NCBI GenBank assembly: GCA_964534845.1
Contig: CAZHPV010000062.1
Location: 1-14,600 of the forward strand
DNA length: 14,600 nt
Source: CALCKU01 sp964534845
Lineage (GTDB): Bacteria > Pseudomonadota > Alphaproteobacteria > Caulobacterales > Maricaulaceae
Direction: 5' to 3'
How positions within the stretch are numbered: the stretch's first letter is position 1; each line of letters opens with the position of its first letter. Shown here piece by piece: positions 6,752 to 14,600 of this stretch. The notes under the pieces were generated by a model. The model made no database searches and had not been told where the DNA came from. It saw nothing but the letters and a program-made list of their open reading frames with translations. The position numbers were made by a program, and so were the translations under genes.

Positions 6752-8180
6752 AAAAGAGGCTCTGTGCAGCTTGCGCGACCCAGATCTGTGCCCGTATAGC
6801 GACAAAAGGTAAAATCAGTACAGGTACAACCAAAACTGCCGACGTCAGGGAGATTAATCTTAGCTCACGCGGAGATGTAACGAACTCATGATCTTGTTCA
6901 TCAAACCACATGGTTTTAATAACCCGCAAATAATAAAATGCGCCTATAACGCTGGCGAGTAAAGCCAATACAACAAGCCAAGCCAGACCGGCACTAAAGG
7001 CAGGCGCAAAAGCCATCCATTTACCAAAGAAACCAATAAGCGGCGGAATACCAGCGACAGAGAGCATGAAAATAGTGAAGCAGAACGCCAGGGGTTTATG
7101 TGTTTTTGATAGACCCGATAGGTCTTTAATGTCTTCAACCATACCGTTACGAATACGCATCTGCAAAATACACGCAAAAATACCAATGGACGTTATAAGG
7201 TAAATCGACATAAAGATCATCATCCCTTGCACCCCTGCGACTGTACCTGCCGCCAAAGGCACAAGCGCATACCCCATATTCGCAATCGAAGAATAGGCCA
7301 TAAGGCGCTTGATATTTGTTTGCATAAGCGCCCCAATAGCGCCAACAAACATTGAGAGTACCGCAAAGGATATAATCACTTGCTGCCACTGATCAGTAAT
7401 CCCACCAAAAGGGCCAATGATTAATCTGGCTATCAAGGCCATAGCTGCAAACTTTGGCGCGGAGGCAAAAAATCCGGTCACAGGCGTTGGCGAGCCTTCG
7501 TAAACATCCGGTGTCCACATATGAAAAGGCGCAGCCGATATCTTAAAGCCTAACCCGCACATTACGAATACCATGCCAGCAATCGCGCCGTAGGAACGTT
7601 CCTGACTTAGGAAAGCGGCTATATCGGCAAACTGAATAGATCCCGTAAATCCGTAGACCAGAGATATACCGTAAAGAAGTAAGCCCGAGGACAAGGCCCC
7701 CAGGACAAAATATTTAAGACCCGCTTCTGATGCCCGCAAACTATCCCGGTTAAAGGCCGCCATTACATAGAGCGCGAGACTTTGTAACTCTACACCGATA
7801 TAAAGCGTTAGAAGACTATTTGACGAGACCATAACGCTCATGCCTAAAACAGCGTAAAGCATGAGAACGGAATATTCATATTTATCCAAATTTTCAGATT
7901 TGAAGAAAGACTTGGCAAATAAGAGTGCCGCGGCAGCCGAAATTCCCAAGAAGAATTTCACATAATATCCGAAATCATCATATTGCAGGGCACCGCTAAA
8001 AGTCTCACCTGTTGGCTTGCCCAGAATAAAACCCGAAAAAGCATAAATAATGAGAACAAAGATTGCGACATATCTTATAAAATCGGTTCGGTCTTTTTTG
8101 CCGCCAATCCCCAGGCCGAGTAATTGTGTCGCCATAAAAGCCAGCAAAAGCTCAGGTGCTATGAGTAGGAAATTTGGCAT
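6750..8180 (-). CDS. nuoN: NADH-quinone oxidoreductase subunit N
   Basis: Antiporter-like proton-pumping subunit of complex I in the inner membrane. From the ATG at 8180 the protein has 476 residues and about fourteen hydrophobic segments. Key charged residues of the family are visible: Glu131 in YIGVELQSLALY, Lys156 in GLKYFV, Lys213 in GLGFKISAAPFH and Lys243 in APKFAAM. The block MWTPDVYEGSPTPVT (221-235) is diagnostic of NuoN. The frame is open to a TTG at 8210, but that overlaps nuoM; the ATG lies 4 bases after the nuoM stop and matches the usual N-terminus. It is the last nuo gene, and its stop is embedded in the birA ribosome binding site. Confidence 0.97.
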   Translation of the reverse strand: MPNFLLIAPELLLAFMATQLLGLGIGGKKDRTDFIRYVAIFVLIIYAFSGFILGKPTGETFSGALQYDDFGYYVKFFLGISAAAALLFAKSFFKSENLDKYEYSVLMLYAVLGMSVMVSSNSLLTLYIGVELQSLALYVMAAFNRDSLRASEAGLKYFVLGALSSGLLLYGISLVYGFTGSIQFADIAAFLSQERSYGAIAGMVFVMCGLGFKISAAPFHMWTPDVYEGSPTPVTGFFASAPKFAAMALIARLIIGPFGGITDQWQQVIISFAVLSMFVGAIGALMQTNIKRLMAYSSIANMGYALVPLAAGTVAGVQGMMIFMSIYLITSIGIFACILQMRIRNGMVEDIKDLSGLSKTHKPLAFCFTIFMLSVAGIPPLIGFFGKWMAFAPAFSAGLAWLVVLALLASVIGAFYYLRVIKTMWFDEQDHEFVTSPRELRLISLTSAVLVVPVLILPFVAIRAQIWVAQAAQSLF

Positions 8181-8184
8181 TGTC

Positions 8185-9738
8185 CTAGTTCCCCGATAGA
8201 GCCGAACCAACGGCTAATTGTGTGGACGACTGAAAGTCTGAAATAAGGTTGTCTACCGAGACGGCGGTTATATCCGTAATAAGCGATGGATAAACGCCCA
8301 AGACGATGGTCATAATGGCCAATGGCGCCAATATTAGAATTTCTTTGCGCGTCATATCTTCTATGTCGTCAAGTTTTTCATTTGTCTGTTCACCGAAAAC
8401 GACTTCCCGGTACAGGTGTAGCGCATAGATAGCTGACAAAATCATACCCGTTGCCGCGCCAAAGGCGATCCACGGATTCACCTGATAGGCACCGACCATA
8501 GTTAAAATCTCTCCGACAAAACCCGACGTTCCCGGAAGGCCTACATTTGCCATCGTAAACAACATAAGGAAAGCCGCAAATATAGGCATGCGTTTTACCA
8601 ATCCGCCGTAAAAGGAAATTTCGCGCGTATGCATACGGTCATAAATCACGCCAACACAGAAAAACAACGCACCGGAAATGATGCCGTGTGACAGCATTTG
8701 AAAAATACCGCCCTGAATACCCTGCACATTGATCGCAAAAACACCCATCGTGACAAACCCCATATGCGCCACCGAGGAATAGGCTATCAGTTTTTTCATA
8801 TCGTGCTGACGATAGGCCACCAGAGATGTGTAAATTATAGCTATCACACTCATCCAGAATATCAGGGGCGCAAGCTCAAGGCTGGCCTGTGGAAATAAAG
8901 GTAGGGAGAACCGCAAGAAACCGTAACCGCCCAGTTTCAATAAAATACCCGCCAGTATAACAGACCCTGCAGTGGGCGCTTCGACGTGAGCGTCCGGCAA
9001 CCAAGTGTGCACGGGCCACATCGGCATTTTAACTGCAAAGGAAGCAAAAAAGGCAAGCCAGAGCCAAGTCTGAGCTCCCGCTGGAATTTTCAACTGATTG
9101 GATAAGGTTTCAATATTGGTCGTGGCTGCGTCTAATTGTTCTGCGCTAAAATTATAAATCCACAATACAGCGGCGAGCATAAGCACGGAGCCTAAAAGCG
9201 TGTAGAGGAAAAACTTATAGGAGGCGTAGACACGGTTCTTTCCGCCCCAGACCCCGATAATAATAAACATAGGTATGAGAACGGCCTCGAAAAACAGGTA
9301 AAACAAAACCAGATCGAGCGCGCAAAACACGCCAATCATAAAGGTCTCGAGCACCAAAAAGGCAACCATATATTCAACCATACGGGACTTAATCGAAGCC
9401 TGAGATGATAAAATACACAGAGGAGTCAAAAACGCCGTCAGCACTATAAATAATATCGAAATACCATCGACACCCAAGCGGTATTCAATACCTCCGCTTA
9501 ACCAAGGCGTCGTTTCAAGAAATTGATAATCCGCTGTAGACGGATCAAAATCCATCACAAGAAGGATGGAGAGTATAAAGACCGCAATAGAGACAGCAAA
9601 AGCGACACGCGGCGCATTTTTTTCAATTTGCTCGCGCCCGGCTTCATCAGAAATAAAGGCCGCTGTGAACATTAAAATAATAGCGCCCGCAAGCGGAATA
9701 AATGTAATCAACGATAATATGGGAATGTTATCAAACAC
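8185..9738 (-). CDS. nuoM: NADH-quinone oxidoreductase subunit M, GTG start
   Basis: Antiporter-like membrane subunit of complex I that contributes one proton channel. The protein has 517 residues. Family residues are in place: Glu151 in YLFFEAVLIP, Lys237 in SFAVKMPMWPVHTWLPDAH, and Lys268 in GILLKLGGYG. The block AHVEAPTAGSVILAG (250-264) distinguishes NuoM from NuoN. The start codon is GTG at 9738-9736, 3 bases after the nuoL stop, with a G-rich stretch (GGGGG then TTAGG) just upstream that may serve as ribosome binding site. The next ATG-like alternatives would remove the first membrane segment. The C-terminal 40 or so residues carry the last helix and a polar tail. It lies in unbroken nuoL-nuoM-nuoN order. 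Confidence 0.97.
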   Translation of the reverse strand: MFDNIPILSLITFIPLAGAIILMFTAAFISDEAGREQIEKNAPRVAFAVSIAVFILSILLVMDFDPSTADYQFLETTPWLSGGIEYRLGVDGISILFIVLTAFLTPLCILSSQASIKSRMVEYMVAFLVLETFMIGVFCALDLVLFYLFFEAVLIPMFIIIGVWGGKNRVYASYKFFLYTLLGSVLMLAAVLWIYNFSAEQLDAATTNIETLSNQLKIPAGAQTWLWLAFFASFAVKMPMWPVHTWLPDAHVEAPTAGSVILAGILLKLGGYGFLRFSLPLFPQASLELAPLIFWMSVIAIIYTSLVAYRQHDMKKLIAYSSVAHMGFVTMGVFAINVQGIQGGIFQMLSHGIISGALFFCVGVIYDRMHTREISFYGGLVKRMPIFAAFLMLFTMANVGLPGTSGFVGEILTMVGAYQVNPWIAFGAATGMILSAIYALHLYREVVFGEQTNEKLDDIEDMTRKEILILAPLAIMTIVLGVYPSLITDITAVSVDNLISDFQSSTQLAVGSALSGN

Positions 9739-9741
9739 GGC

Positions 9742-11793
9742 CTAACCCCCTAACGTTGAGAAGACAAGCACGATAATGGCGGCCAAACCGACCAGCATGA
9801 TAAAGGCATAATGAAACAGCTTCCCGCTTTGTATTTTAGATAAACGCTTGCTGGCCCCCATTGCGAAAGCCGCAAAGCCATTCGGGCCTAATCCATCTAT
9901 CAGTTTTTGATCGCCCACTTTCCAGAATATATCGCCCAAAAAGCGCGTTGCGCGGACAATCGTCACGTCATAAAGTTCGTCAATATACCACTTATTTAAG
10001 AAGAAATTATAGAAAATGCCGCCCTCTTTCGCCAGCATCTTCTCTGTCCCGTTATCCTTGATATACATGATCCAAGCCGTGATAAATCCGAGCGCGGATA
10101 CAAAGAGAGGGGCAAACAAAACCCAAAGCGGGAAGTCATGGTGCCCGCCACCGTGATCGTCTCCGTGGCTTGCATCTGAAGCCTGTGACGGCTCTGCTGC
10201 TGCATATAAATTGTCGGGCGCAATTTGAGCATGACCACCCGCGCTTAGCAGGGATCCGTTCCAGAAATGGGCTGACCCACCGCCCATAAATTTGGAGTAG
10301 AAAATACCACCGGCAAAGACAGCCCCGAAACTTAGAACCCCTAAAGGCACAAGCATATTTAACGGACTTTCATGGGCGTGCTCATATGTATGATGATCGC
10401 CGCGATATTTACCGTGGAATGTCATAAAGATAAGACGCCAAGAATAAAAACTGGTCATCAGGGCAGCGATAATACCCATCCAGAAGGCAAAGATAGCTGC
10501 ATTGCTGTGCCCGGTAGCGCCAACCGCATAAGCCGCTTCAATAATAGCGTCCTTGGAGAAAAAGCCTGCAAATCCAATACCCAGCAACGGAATACCGACA
10601 CCAGTAATGGCCAATGTGCCAATAATCATGGCGGCATAAGTGTAAGGTACTTTCTTGCGTATGCCACCCATTTTGCGCATGTCCTGTTCGTGGTGCATGG
10701 CGTGAATGACCGAGCCAGCCCCTAAGAATAAAAGCGCTTTGAAAAAGGCGTGGGTGAAAAGATGGAACATGGCGGCATTATAAGCACCTACACCTGCGGC
10801 AAAAAACATATAGCCAAGCTGTGAACAAGTTGAATAAGCAATCACCCGCTTAATATCATTTTGGACAAGTCCGACTGTGGCAGCAAAAAAGGCAGTGAAC
10901 GCGCCGATCACGGTAATAAAGCCGGACGTCACAGGTGCGAGTTCGTAAATCGGGAATGCCCGACAGACAAGGAACACACCTGCTGTGACCATGGTGGCGG
11001 CATGGATGAGAGCCGAAACAGGTGTTGGTCCTTCCATCGCATCAGGTAGCCAGACATGGAGTACAAATTGCGCTGATTTTCCCATCGCGCCAATAAATAA
11101 GAGCGCGGCTATAAGCTCAATAGCATTAATTTGCATGCCGAGAAACTCGACAACCCGGTCTGGGTTATCATGCACCGCAGAAAAGACCGTATCAAAGTTA
11201 ACAGACCCGAAAACAAAGAAAATCGTCATGACCCCCAAGGCCAAACCGACATCTCCGACACGATTAGTTACAAAGGCCTTTATCGCCGCAGCATTAGCAG
11301 ATGGCTTCTTGTAATAATAACCAATCAACAAATATGAGGCGAGCCCGACCCCTTCCCAACCAAAGAAAAGCTGGATGAAATTATTCGCCGTCACCAGCAT
11401 TAACATTGCAAAGGTAAAGAGAGACAAATAGGCAAAAAAGCGGGGCTTATAACCATCCTCGCTCATATAGCCCCAGCTATATAAATGGACCAGAGAGGAC
11501 ACCGTTGTAATAACAACAAGCATAACCGCTGTGAGCGTATCTATCTTAAACGCCCAATCCGCCTTTAGCTCTCCGACATCCATCCAGCGAAAAATAGAAA
11601 CGTCCGCCGTATTGTGCCCAAAGCCAATATTAATAAGCGCCATCCATGACAATATTGCCGACAAGAACAGTAATCCCGTCGTAATAAGCATAGACGGTTT
11701 CTCACCCAATTTGGCGCCGCCAAACCGCGTTCCGCCTAAACCGGCAATCAAGGCACCTATTAAAGGTGCAAAGACCAGAATCTTGTAAAGCAT
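9742..11793 (-). CDS. nuoL: NADH-quinone oxidoreductase subunit L
   Basis: Distal antiporter-like subunit of complex I, with the long lateral helix that runs along the membrane arm. The protein has 683 residues, longer than the E. coli protein of about 613 but typical of alphaproteobacteria. Functional residues recognised are Glu147 in FFGWEGVGL, Asp181 in NRVGDVGLALG, Lys239 in GAMGKSAQF and His264 in ALIHAATMVT, with the signature HVWLPDAMEGPTPVSALIH from 246. Residues 540-553 form a His/Asp/Gly-rich hydrophilic loop (His543, 547, 551, 552) just before a late membrane segment. The ATG at 11793 has AAGGG about 10 bases ahead, and the gap to nuoK is 6 bases. Confidence 0.97.
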   Translation of the reverse strand: MLYKILVFAPLIGALIAGLGGTRFGGAKLGEKPSMLITTGLLFLSAILSWMALINIGFGHNTADVSIFRWMDVGELKADWAFKIDTLTAVMLVVITTVSSLVHLYSWGYMSEDGYKPRFFAYLSLFTFAMLMLVTANNFIQLFFGWEGVGLASYLLIGYYYKKPSANAAAIKAFVTNRVGDVGLALGVMTIFFVFGSVNFDTVFSAVHDNPDRVVEFLGMQINAIELIAALLFIGAMGKSAQFVLHVWLPDAMEGPTPVSALIHAATMVTAGVFLVCRAFPIYELAPVTSGFITVIGAFTAFFAATVGLVQNDIKRVIAYSTCSQLGYMFFAAGVGAYNAAMFHLFTHAFFKALLFLGAGSVIHAMHHEQDMRKMGGIRKKVPYTYAAMIIGTLAITGVGIPLLGIGFAGFFSKDAIIEAAYAVGATGHSNAAIFAFWMGIIAALMTSFYSWRLIFMTFHGKYRGDHHTYEHAHESPLNMLVPLGVLSFGAVFAGGIFYSKFMGGGSAHFWNGSLLSAGGHAQIAPDNLYAAAEPSQASDASHGDDHGGGHHDFPLWVLFAPLFVSALGFITAWIMYIKDNGTEKMLAKEGGIFYNFFLNKWYIDELYDVTIVRATRFLGDIFWKVGDQKLIDGLGPNGFAAFAMGASKRLSKIQSGKLFHYAFIMLVGLAAIIVLVFSTLGG

Positions 11794-11799
11794 GCCGGA

Positions 11800-12123
11800 T
11801 CAGCCCTTCATTAAGTCAATGTCTTCGACGGCAATATTTCCGCGATTTCGGAAATAGACCACCAAGATAGCCAGCCCTACCGCAGCTTCAGCGGCTGCGA
11901 CTGTAAGGACGAAGAGGGCAAAAATTTGCCCCGCCATGGGATTATTTGCGCCCGTATCAGCCATATGGGTTGAAAAGGCGACGAAATTTATATTTACGGC
12001 AAGCAGAATAAGCTCGATACACATCAGGATAATGATGACATTTTTACGGTTTACGAAAATCCCGAAAACACCAATCGCGAACATTATCGCGGCAACGATA
12101 AGATAATGAGATAATCCAATCAT
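11800..12123 (-). CDS. nuoK: NADH-quinone oxidoreductase subunit K
   Basis: Small three-helix membrane subunit of complex I on the central hydrophilic axis. The protein has 107 residues. Two conserved acidic residues in membrane segments are present: Glu37 in MCIELILLAVN and Glu79 in VAAAEAAVGLAILV, corresponding to Glu36 and Glu72 of E. coli NuoK, which matter for coupled electron transfer. The C-terminus carries a short polar tail (RNRGNIAVEDIDLMKG) beyond the last helix. The start ATG overlaps the nuoJ TGA by four bases (ATGA), a classic coupling arrangement. Confidence 0.97.
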   Translation of the reverse strand: MIGLSHYLIVAAIMFAIGVFGIFVNRKNVIIILMCIELILLAVNINFVAFSTHMADTGANNPMAGQIFALFVLTVAAAEAAVGLAILVVYFRNRGNIAVEDIDLMKG

Positions 12124-12737
12124 GATCCGTTTCCTTTCACAATAAGACCCTCGCCCGGTTTAATATCGACGTGCTCTACACCGGTTTCACGTGTGCGGGC
12201 TATTTGCTCATTAGCGTCTTGCGTACGAACGCCTTCGCGCTCCCTTAAGGTCAGAACAATCGCACCTATCATAGCTACCAATAGGACAAAGCCTGCTGCT
12301 TCGAAAAAGAAGGCATAATCCGTGTATAAAACATCCGCAAAAGCCTGTAGATTGGATGTGCCACTTTCTCGTTCCACCGCAGTGACCGGATTTTCCTGAA
12401 AATAAGCCGCCCCAACCAAAAACATTTCAAGAAAAAGGACGACCGCGACAAAGGCCCCATAGGGCATATATTGCAACATGCCCTGTTTCATCTCGACGAA
12501 ATCCACGTCGAGCATCATCACAACAAAAAGAAACAGGACAGCAACGGCACCGACATAGACCATGACGAGCAAGAGCGCGAGAAACTCAGCACCCATTAAT
12601 ATGAATAATCCAGCCGCCGAGAAAAAAGTCGTGATAAGAAACATAACCGAATGTACCGGATTACGTGCCGCCACAACCATAAGCGCACTGGCTATTGCCA
12701 CTGTCGCAAGTAAGTAAAATGAGATAATGGTTAGCAC
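12120..12737 (-). CDS. nuoJ: NADH-quinone oxidoreductase subunit J, GTG start
   Basis: Membrane subunit of complex I (ND6 homologue). The protein has 205 residues and five hydrophobic segments. NPVHSVMFLI (26-35) and the long third helix around EFLALLLVMVYVGAVAVLFL (51-70) are diagnostic; Tyr61 and the following V-G-A lie where the ND6 pi-bulge is known in complex I structures. The start codon is GTG at 12737-12735, with AGGG 8 bases upstream and no nearby ATG. The hydrophilic C-terminal 40 residues (ANEQIARTRETGVEH and following) are a tail of the kind seen in alphaproteobacterial homologues. It overlaps nuoK by four bases and follows nuoI after 24 bases. Confidence 0.96.
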   Translation of the reverse strand: MLTIISFYLLATVAIASALMVVAARNPVHSVMFLITTFFSAAGLFILMGAEFLALLLVMVYVGAVAVLFLFVVMMLDVDFVEMKQGMLQYMPYGAFVAVVLFLEMFLVGAAYFQENPVTAVERESGTSNLQAFADVLYTDYAFFFEAAGFVLLVAMIGAIVLTLREREGVRTQDANEQIARTRETGVEHVDIKPGEGLIVKGNGS

Positions 12738-12761
12738 CTTTATGTCCCTTATTAATGCCCC

Positions 12762-13250
12762 CTATCGGTAGGGCGCGTCCAATTCCAGATTTTTTGCTAT
12801 TTCACGCTCCCAACGATCTCCATTGGCGAGCAATTTTTCTTTATCGTAATAAAGTTCCTCGCGTGTCTCGGTTGCGAATTCGAAATTTGGCCCCTCAACA
12901 ATGGCATCAACCGGGCAAGCCTCTTGGCACAAACCGCAATAAATACATTTAACCATATCAATATCATAACGGGTTGTGCGCCGTGAGCCGTCTTCGCGCG
13001 GTTCCGCTTCAATGGTAATAGCTTGAGCAGGGCAAATCGCCTCGCAAAGCTTACAAGCAATACAACGCTCCTCTCCGCTCGGATAACGGCGAAGCGCATG
13101 CTCACCGCGAAAACGAGGCGAGAGCGGGCCTTTCTCAAACGGGTAATTAATCGTAACCTTCGGGCGAAAAAAATACTTCATCGCCAGAATAAAGGCGCTG
13201 ACAAACTCCAGCAATAATGCGCCGCGAATAACTTGTTTAATACGTGTCAT
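12762..13250 (-). CDS. nuoI: NADH-quinone oxidoreductase subunit I (two 4Fe-4S clusters)
   Basis: Ferredoxin-like subunit (TYKY homologue) that carries clusters N6a and N6b and passes electrons to N2 near the quinone site. From ATG 13250 the protein has 162 residues. The two cluster motifs are complete: Cys63, 66, 69, 73 in CIACKLCEAICP, and Cys102, 105, 108, 112 in CIYCGLCQEACP. An amphipathic N-terminal helix (about 10-28) followed by FRPKVTINYPFEKGPLSPRFRGEH anchors it to the membrane arm. A GTG at 13253 is directly in front of the ATG, but AGGAG (13256-13260) is 5 bases from the ATG and only 2 from the GTG. I therefore chose the ATG; the difference is one residue. Confidence 0.97.
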   Translation of the reverse strand: MTRIKQVIRGALLLEFVSAFILAMKYFFRPKVTINYPFEKGPLSPRFRGEHALRRYPSGEERCIACKLCEAICPAQAITIEAEPREDGSRRTTRYDIDMVKCIYCGLCQEACPVDAIVEGPNFEFATETREELYYDKEKLLANGDRWEREIAKNLELDAPYR

Positions 13251-13255
13251 CACCG

Positions 13256-13260
13256 CTCCT
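13256..13260 (-). promoter_or_regulatory. nuoI ribosome binding site overlapping the nuoH stop
   Basis: AGGAG on the minus strand begins inside the nuoH TAG (13259-13261). It lies 5 bases before the nuoI ATG at 13250, which favours that ATG over the adjacent GTG and implies coupled translation of nuoH and nuoI. Confidence 0.65.
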
Positions 13261-14335
13261 AAATCTTATCGCCAAAGAAGACGACCCATGTCGATACAAA
13301 GGCCACCGCCGCTAAGGATGTGGGTAAAAATACTTTCCACCCCAGTCGCATGAGCTGATCATAACGGTAGCGCGGGACAATAGCCTTCACCATGGCGAAC
13401 ATGAAAAACATGAATAGACATTTTCCAAAAAACCAGAAAACTGGCGGGATAAATTGAAAACCCAAATCAATCGGAGCATGCCAACCGCCAAGGAATAGAA
13501 TTGTAAACATGGCGCACATTAGAACCATGTTTAAATATTCCCCGAACATGAACAACATATAGGGCGTAGAGGAATATTCGACCATAAAGCCCGCTACCAA
13601 TTCTGACTCGGCCTCGGGCAGATCAAAAGGCGGACGATTTGTTTCCGCGAGAGACGAAATAAAGAATAGAACGCCCATATAGAACATAACAGGAAAGAGG
13701 ACTAATGACATGGGTTTGGAAAAATCGAGCATGAATAAATGCCATTGCCAGAACCCGCCAGCCTGTGCCTCCACAATTTTTGTAAGGTTCATGGAACCTG
13801 TCAGGAAAATCACTGTCAAAATTATAAAACCGATCGAGACTTCATAGGAAATCATCTGCGCTGTTGAGCGCAAAGCCCCCATAAAGGGATATTTCGAATT
13901 TGAGGCCCAGCCCCCGATGATAATCCCGTAAACACCCAATGAGGAGATCGCCAACACATATAAAATACCAATATTAATATTGGACATAACCCAACCCGGT
14001 GCCACAGGGACGACAGCCCATGCCAGAAAGGCCATCACAAGTGTAATGATTGGGGCTAGTATAAAGAGGGATTTATCCGAACCTGCCGGAACGATAATTT
14101 CCTTAAATACAAATTTCAGCAAATCGGCAAAGGATTGCAGCAAGCCAAAAGCGCCAACGACATTTGGCCCCCTGCGCATTTGCACCGCCGCCCAAACCTT
14201 ACGATCCATTAGGATCAAAAAGGCCAAGAACACCGCCAATACAAGTACAAAGGCCAATACTTGGGCAAATTTCCAGCCAAACCAAGCCAAGGGGCTTAGA
14301 TCAGACCAAAATTGTATAACCATATCTAAAGCCAT
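13259..14335 (-). CDS. nuoH: NADH-quinone oxidoreductase subunit H
   Basis: Membrane subunit of complex I (ND1 homologue) that forms most of the quinone-binding chamber at the junction with the peripheral arm. The protein has 358 residues and eight or more hydrophobic segments. The signature DRKVWAAVQMRRGPNVVG (44-61) lies in the first cytosolic loop. The acidic third loop, residues about 231-250 starting ETNRPPFDLPEAE, is intact, with the conserved Glu and Asp residues thought to couple quinone reduction to proton transfer. Its ATG shares one base with the nuoG stop (TAATG), and an AGAGG lies about 10 bases upstream inside the nuoG end. Nothing unusual is seen. Confidence 0.98.
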   Translation of the reverse strand: MALDMVIQFWSDLSPLAWFGWKFAQVLAFVLVLAVFLAFLILMDRKVWAAVQMRRGPNVVGAFGLLQSFADLLKFVFKEIIVPAGSDKSLFILAPIITLVMAFLAWAVVPVAPGWVMSNINIGILYVLAISSLGVYGIIIGGWASNSKYPFMGALRSTAQMISYEVSIGFIILTVIFLTGSMNLTKIVEAQAGGFWQWHLFMLDFSKPMSLVLFPVMFYMGVLFFISSLAETNRPPFDLPEAESELVAGFMVEYSSTPYMLFMFGEYLNMVLMCAMFTILFLGGWHAPIDLGFQFIPPVFWFFGKCLFMFFMFAMVKAIVPRYRYDQLMRLGWKVFLPTSLAAVAFVSTWVVFFGDKI

Positions 14336-14600
14336 TACTCAGCCGCCTCTTTTACGCTTGACTGAGCAAGTTCCGAACACTCCGCCATAACTTGGGAGGC
14401 GCGAGCAATAGGATTGGTCAAATAGAAATCCTCAACAGCATTTTTGAGGGGCGCGGAGGATAATGTCCCGGCTGCGCCCAATTGCGACATATCAACCCCG
14501 CCGTCTTCTGTCGTTTCGACATTATCGAGACTGGCAAAACTTGGATGCTCTGCGAATAGCGTCTCGCGTAACGCTTCGAGACTATCATAAGGTAAAACCC
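14335..14600 (-). CDS. nuoG: NADH-quinone oxidoreductase subunit G, C-terminal end; starts beyond base 14600
   Basis: Only the last 87 or so codons are present. I translated them in the frame ending at TAA (14337-14335). The end carries FYLTNPIARASQVMAECSEL followed by a short tail ending VKEAAE, which matches the characteristic C-terminus of alphaproteobacterial NuoG, the large iron-sulfur subunit of the peripheral arm. The iron-sulfur and molybdopterin-oxidoreductase-like domains lie outside the window. The stop shares one base with the nuoH start. Confidence 0.93.
   Translation of the reverse strand, partial: VLPYDSLEALRETLFAEHPSFASLDNVETTEDGGVDMSQLGAAGTLSSAPLKNAVEDFYLTNPIARASQVMAECSELAQSSVKEAAE

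Noticed and set aside
10372..10725. Plus-strand open frame of 117 codons opposite nuoL, with His and Cys residues
   Set aside because: Antisense to a conserved membrane region of nuoL; the apparent His/Cys richness follows from the complementary codons.
12797..13138. Overlapping minus-strand frame of 113 codons within nuoI
   Set aside because: Out-of-frame translation of nuoI, rich in Arg and Ala; the real frame has both intact iron-sulfur motifs.
1..14600. CRISPR arrays, insertion sequences, prophage, toxin-antitoxin or defence genes, tRNA/rRNA genes
   Set aside because: No regularly spaced repeats, transposase, integrase or cloverleaf-like sequence was seen; nearly all the sequence is accounted for by housekeeping genes.

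Overview
This window is a stretch of core alphaproteobacterial chromosome with moderate base composition and almost no non-coding DNA. Twelve of its thirteen genes lie on the minus strand; the exception is a predicted lipoprotein gene on the plus strand. The assignment to Alphaproteobacteria rests on three things: a complex I block running straight into birA-coaX-rnj-mce-DUF1467, a prolyl-tRNA synthetase of the short type without the large editing insertion, and RNase J of the alphaproteobacterial length. The gene order, with proS next along, resembles what I recall from Caulobacterales, Hyphomonadaceae and Rhodobacterales. The fairly low GC would suit a marine Hyphomonadaceae-like lineage, but that last step is inference.

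Layout, in the direction of transcription (minus strand, right to left). The 3' end of nuoG (14600-14335) is followed by complete nuoH, nuoI, nuoJ, nuoK, nuoL, nuoM and nuoN. These encode the ferredoxin-like arm subunit and all the proton-pumping membrane subunits except NuoA, which is not in this window. Without a gap the same strand continues into birA (biotin protein ligase), coaX (type III pantothenate kinase), rnj (ribonuclease J), mce (methylmalonyl-CoA epimerase) and a small DUF1467 membrane protein. All junctions from nuoG to DUF1467 are overlaps or gaps of 0-37 bases, so this looks like one long transcript. Several starts are non-ATG (nuoM GTG, nuoJ GTG, birA TTG) and several ribosome binding sites overlap the upstream stop codon, which points to translational coupling.

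The plus-strand gene at 1011-2804 converges on DUF1467 and diverges from proS. It encodes an outer-membrane-type lipoprotein with a LamG-like domain followed by an SGNH hydrolase domain. It sits inside an otherwise conserved neighbourhood and is the only accessory-looking gene here. The 5' part of proS (minus strand, 860 to beyond base 1) closes the window. The divergent intergenic region 861-1010 contains a 17-base imperfect inverted repeat beside an orphan Shine-Dalgarno-like sequence on the proS strand.

Functionally, the downstream genes touch cofactor and propionyl-CoA metabolism: BirA charges biotin-dependent carboxylases, CoaX starts CoA synthesis, and Mce acts on the product of propionyl-CoA carboxylase. 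RNase J (RNA turnover) and ProRS (translation) are housekeeping. I see no CRISPR array, insertion sequence, prophage, tRNA or rRNA gene, and no clear evidence of an undescribed multi-gene system. The best leads are the lipoprotein and its unusual SGNH block I, the leader region of proS, DUF1467, and the operon linkage itself.
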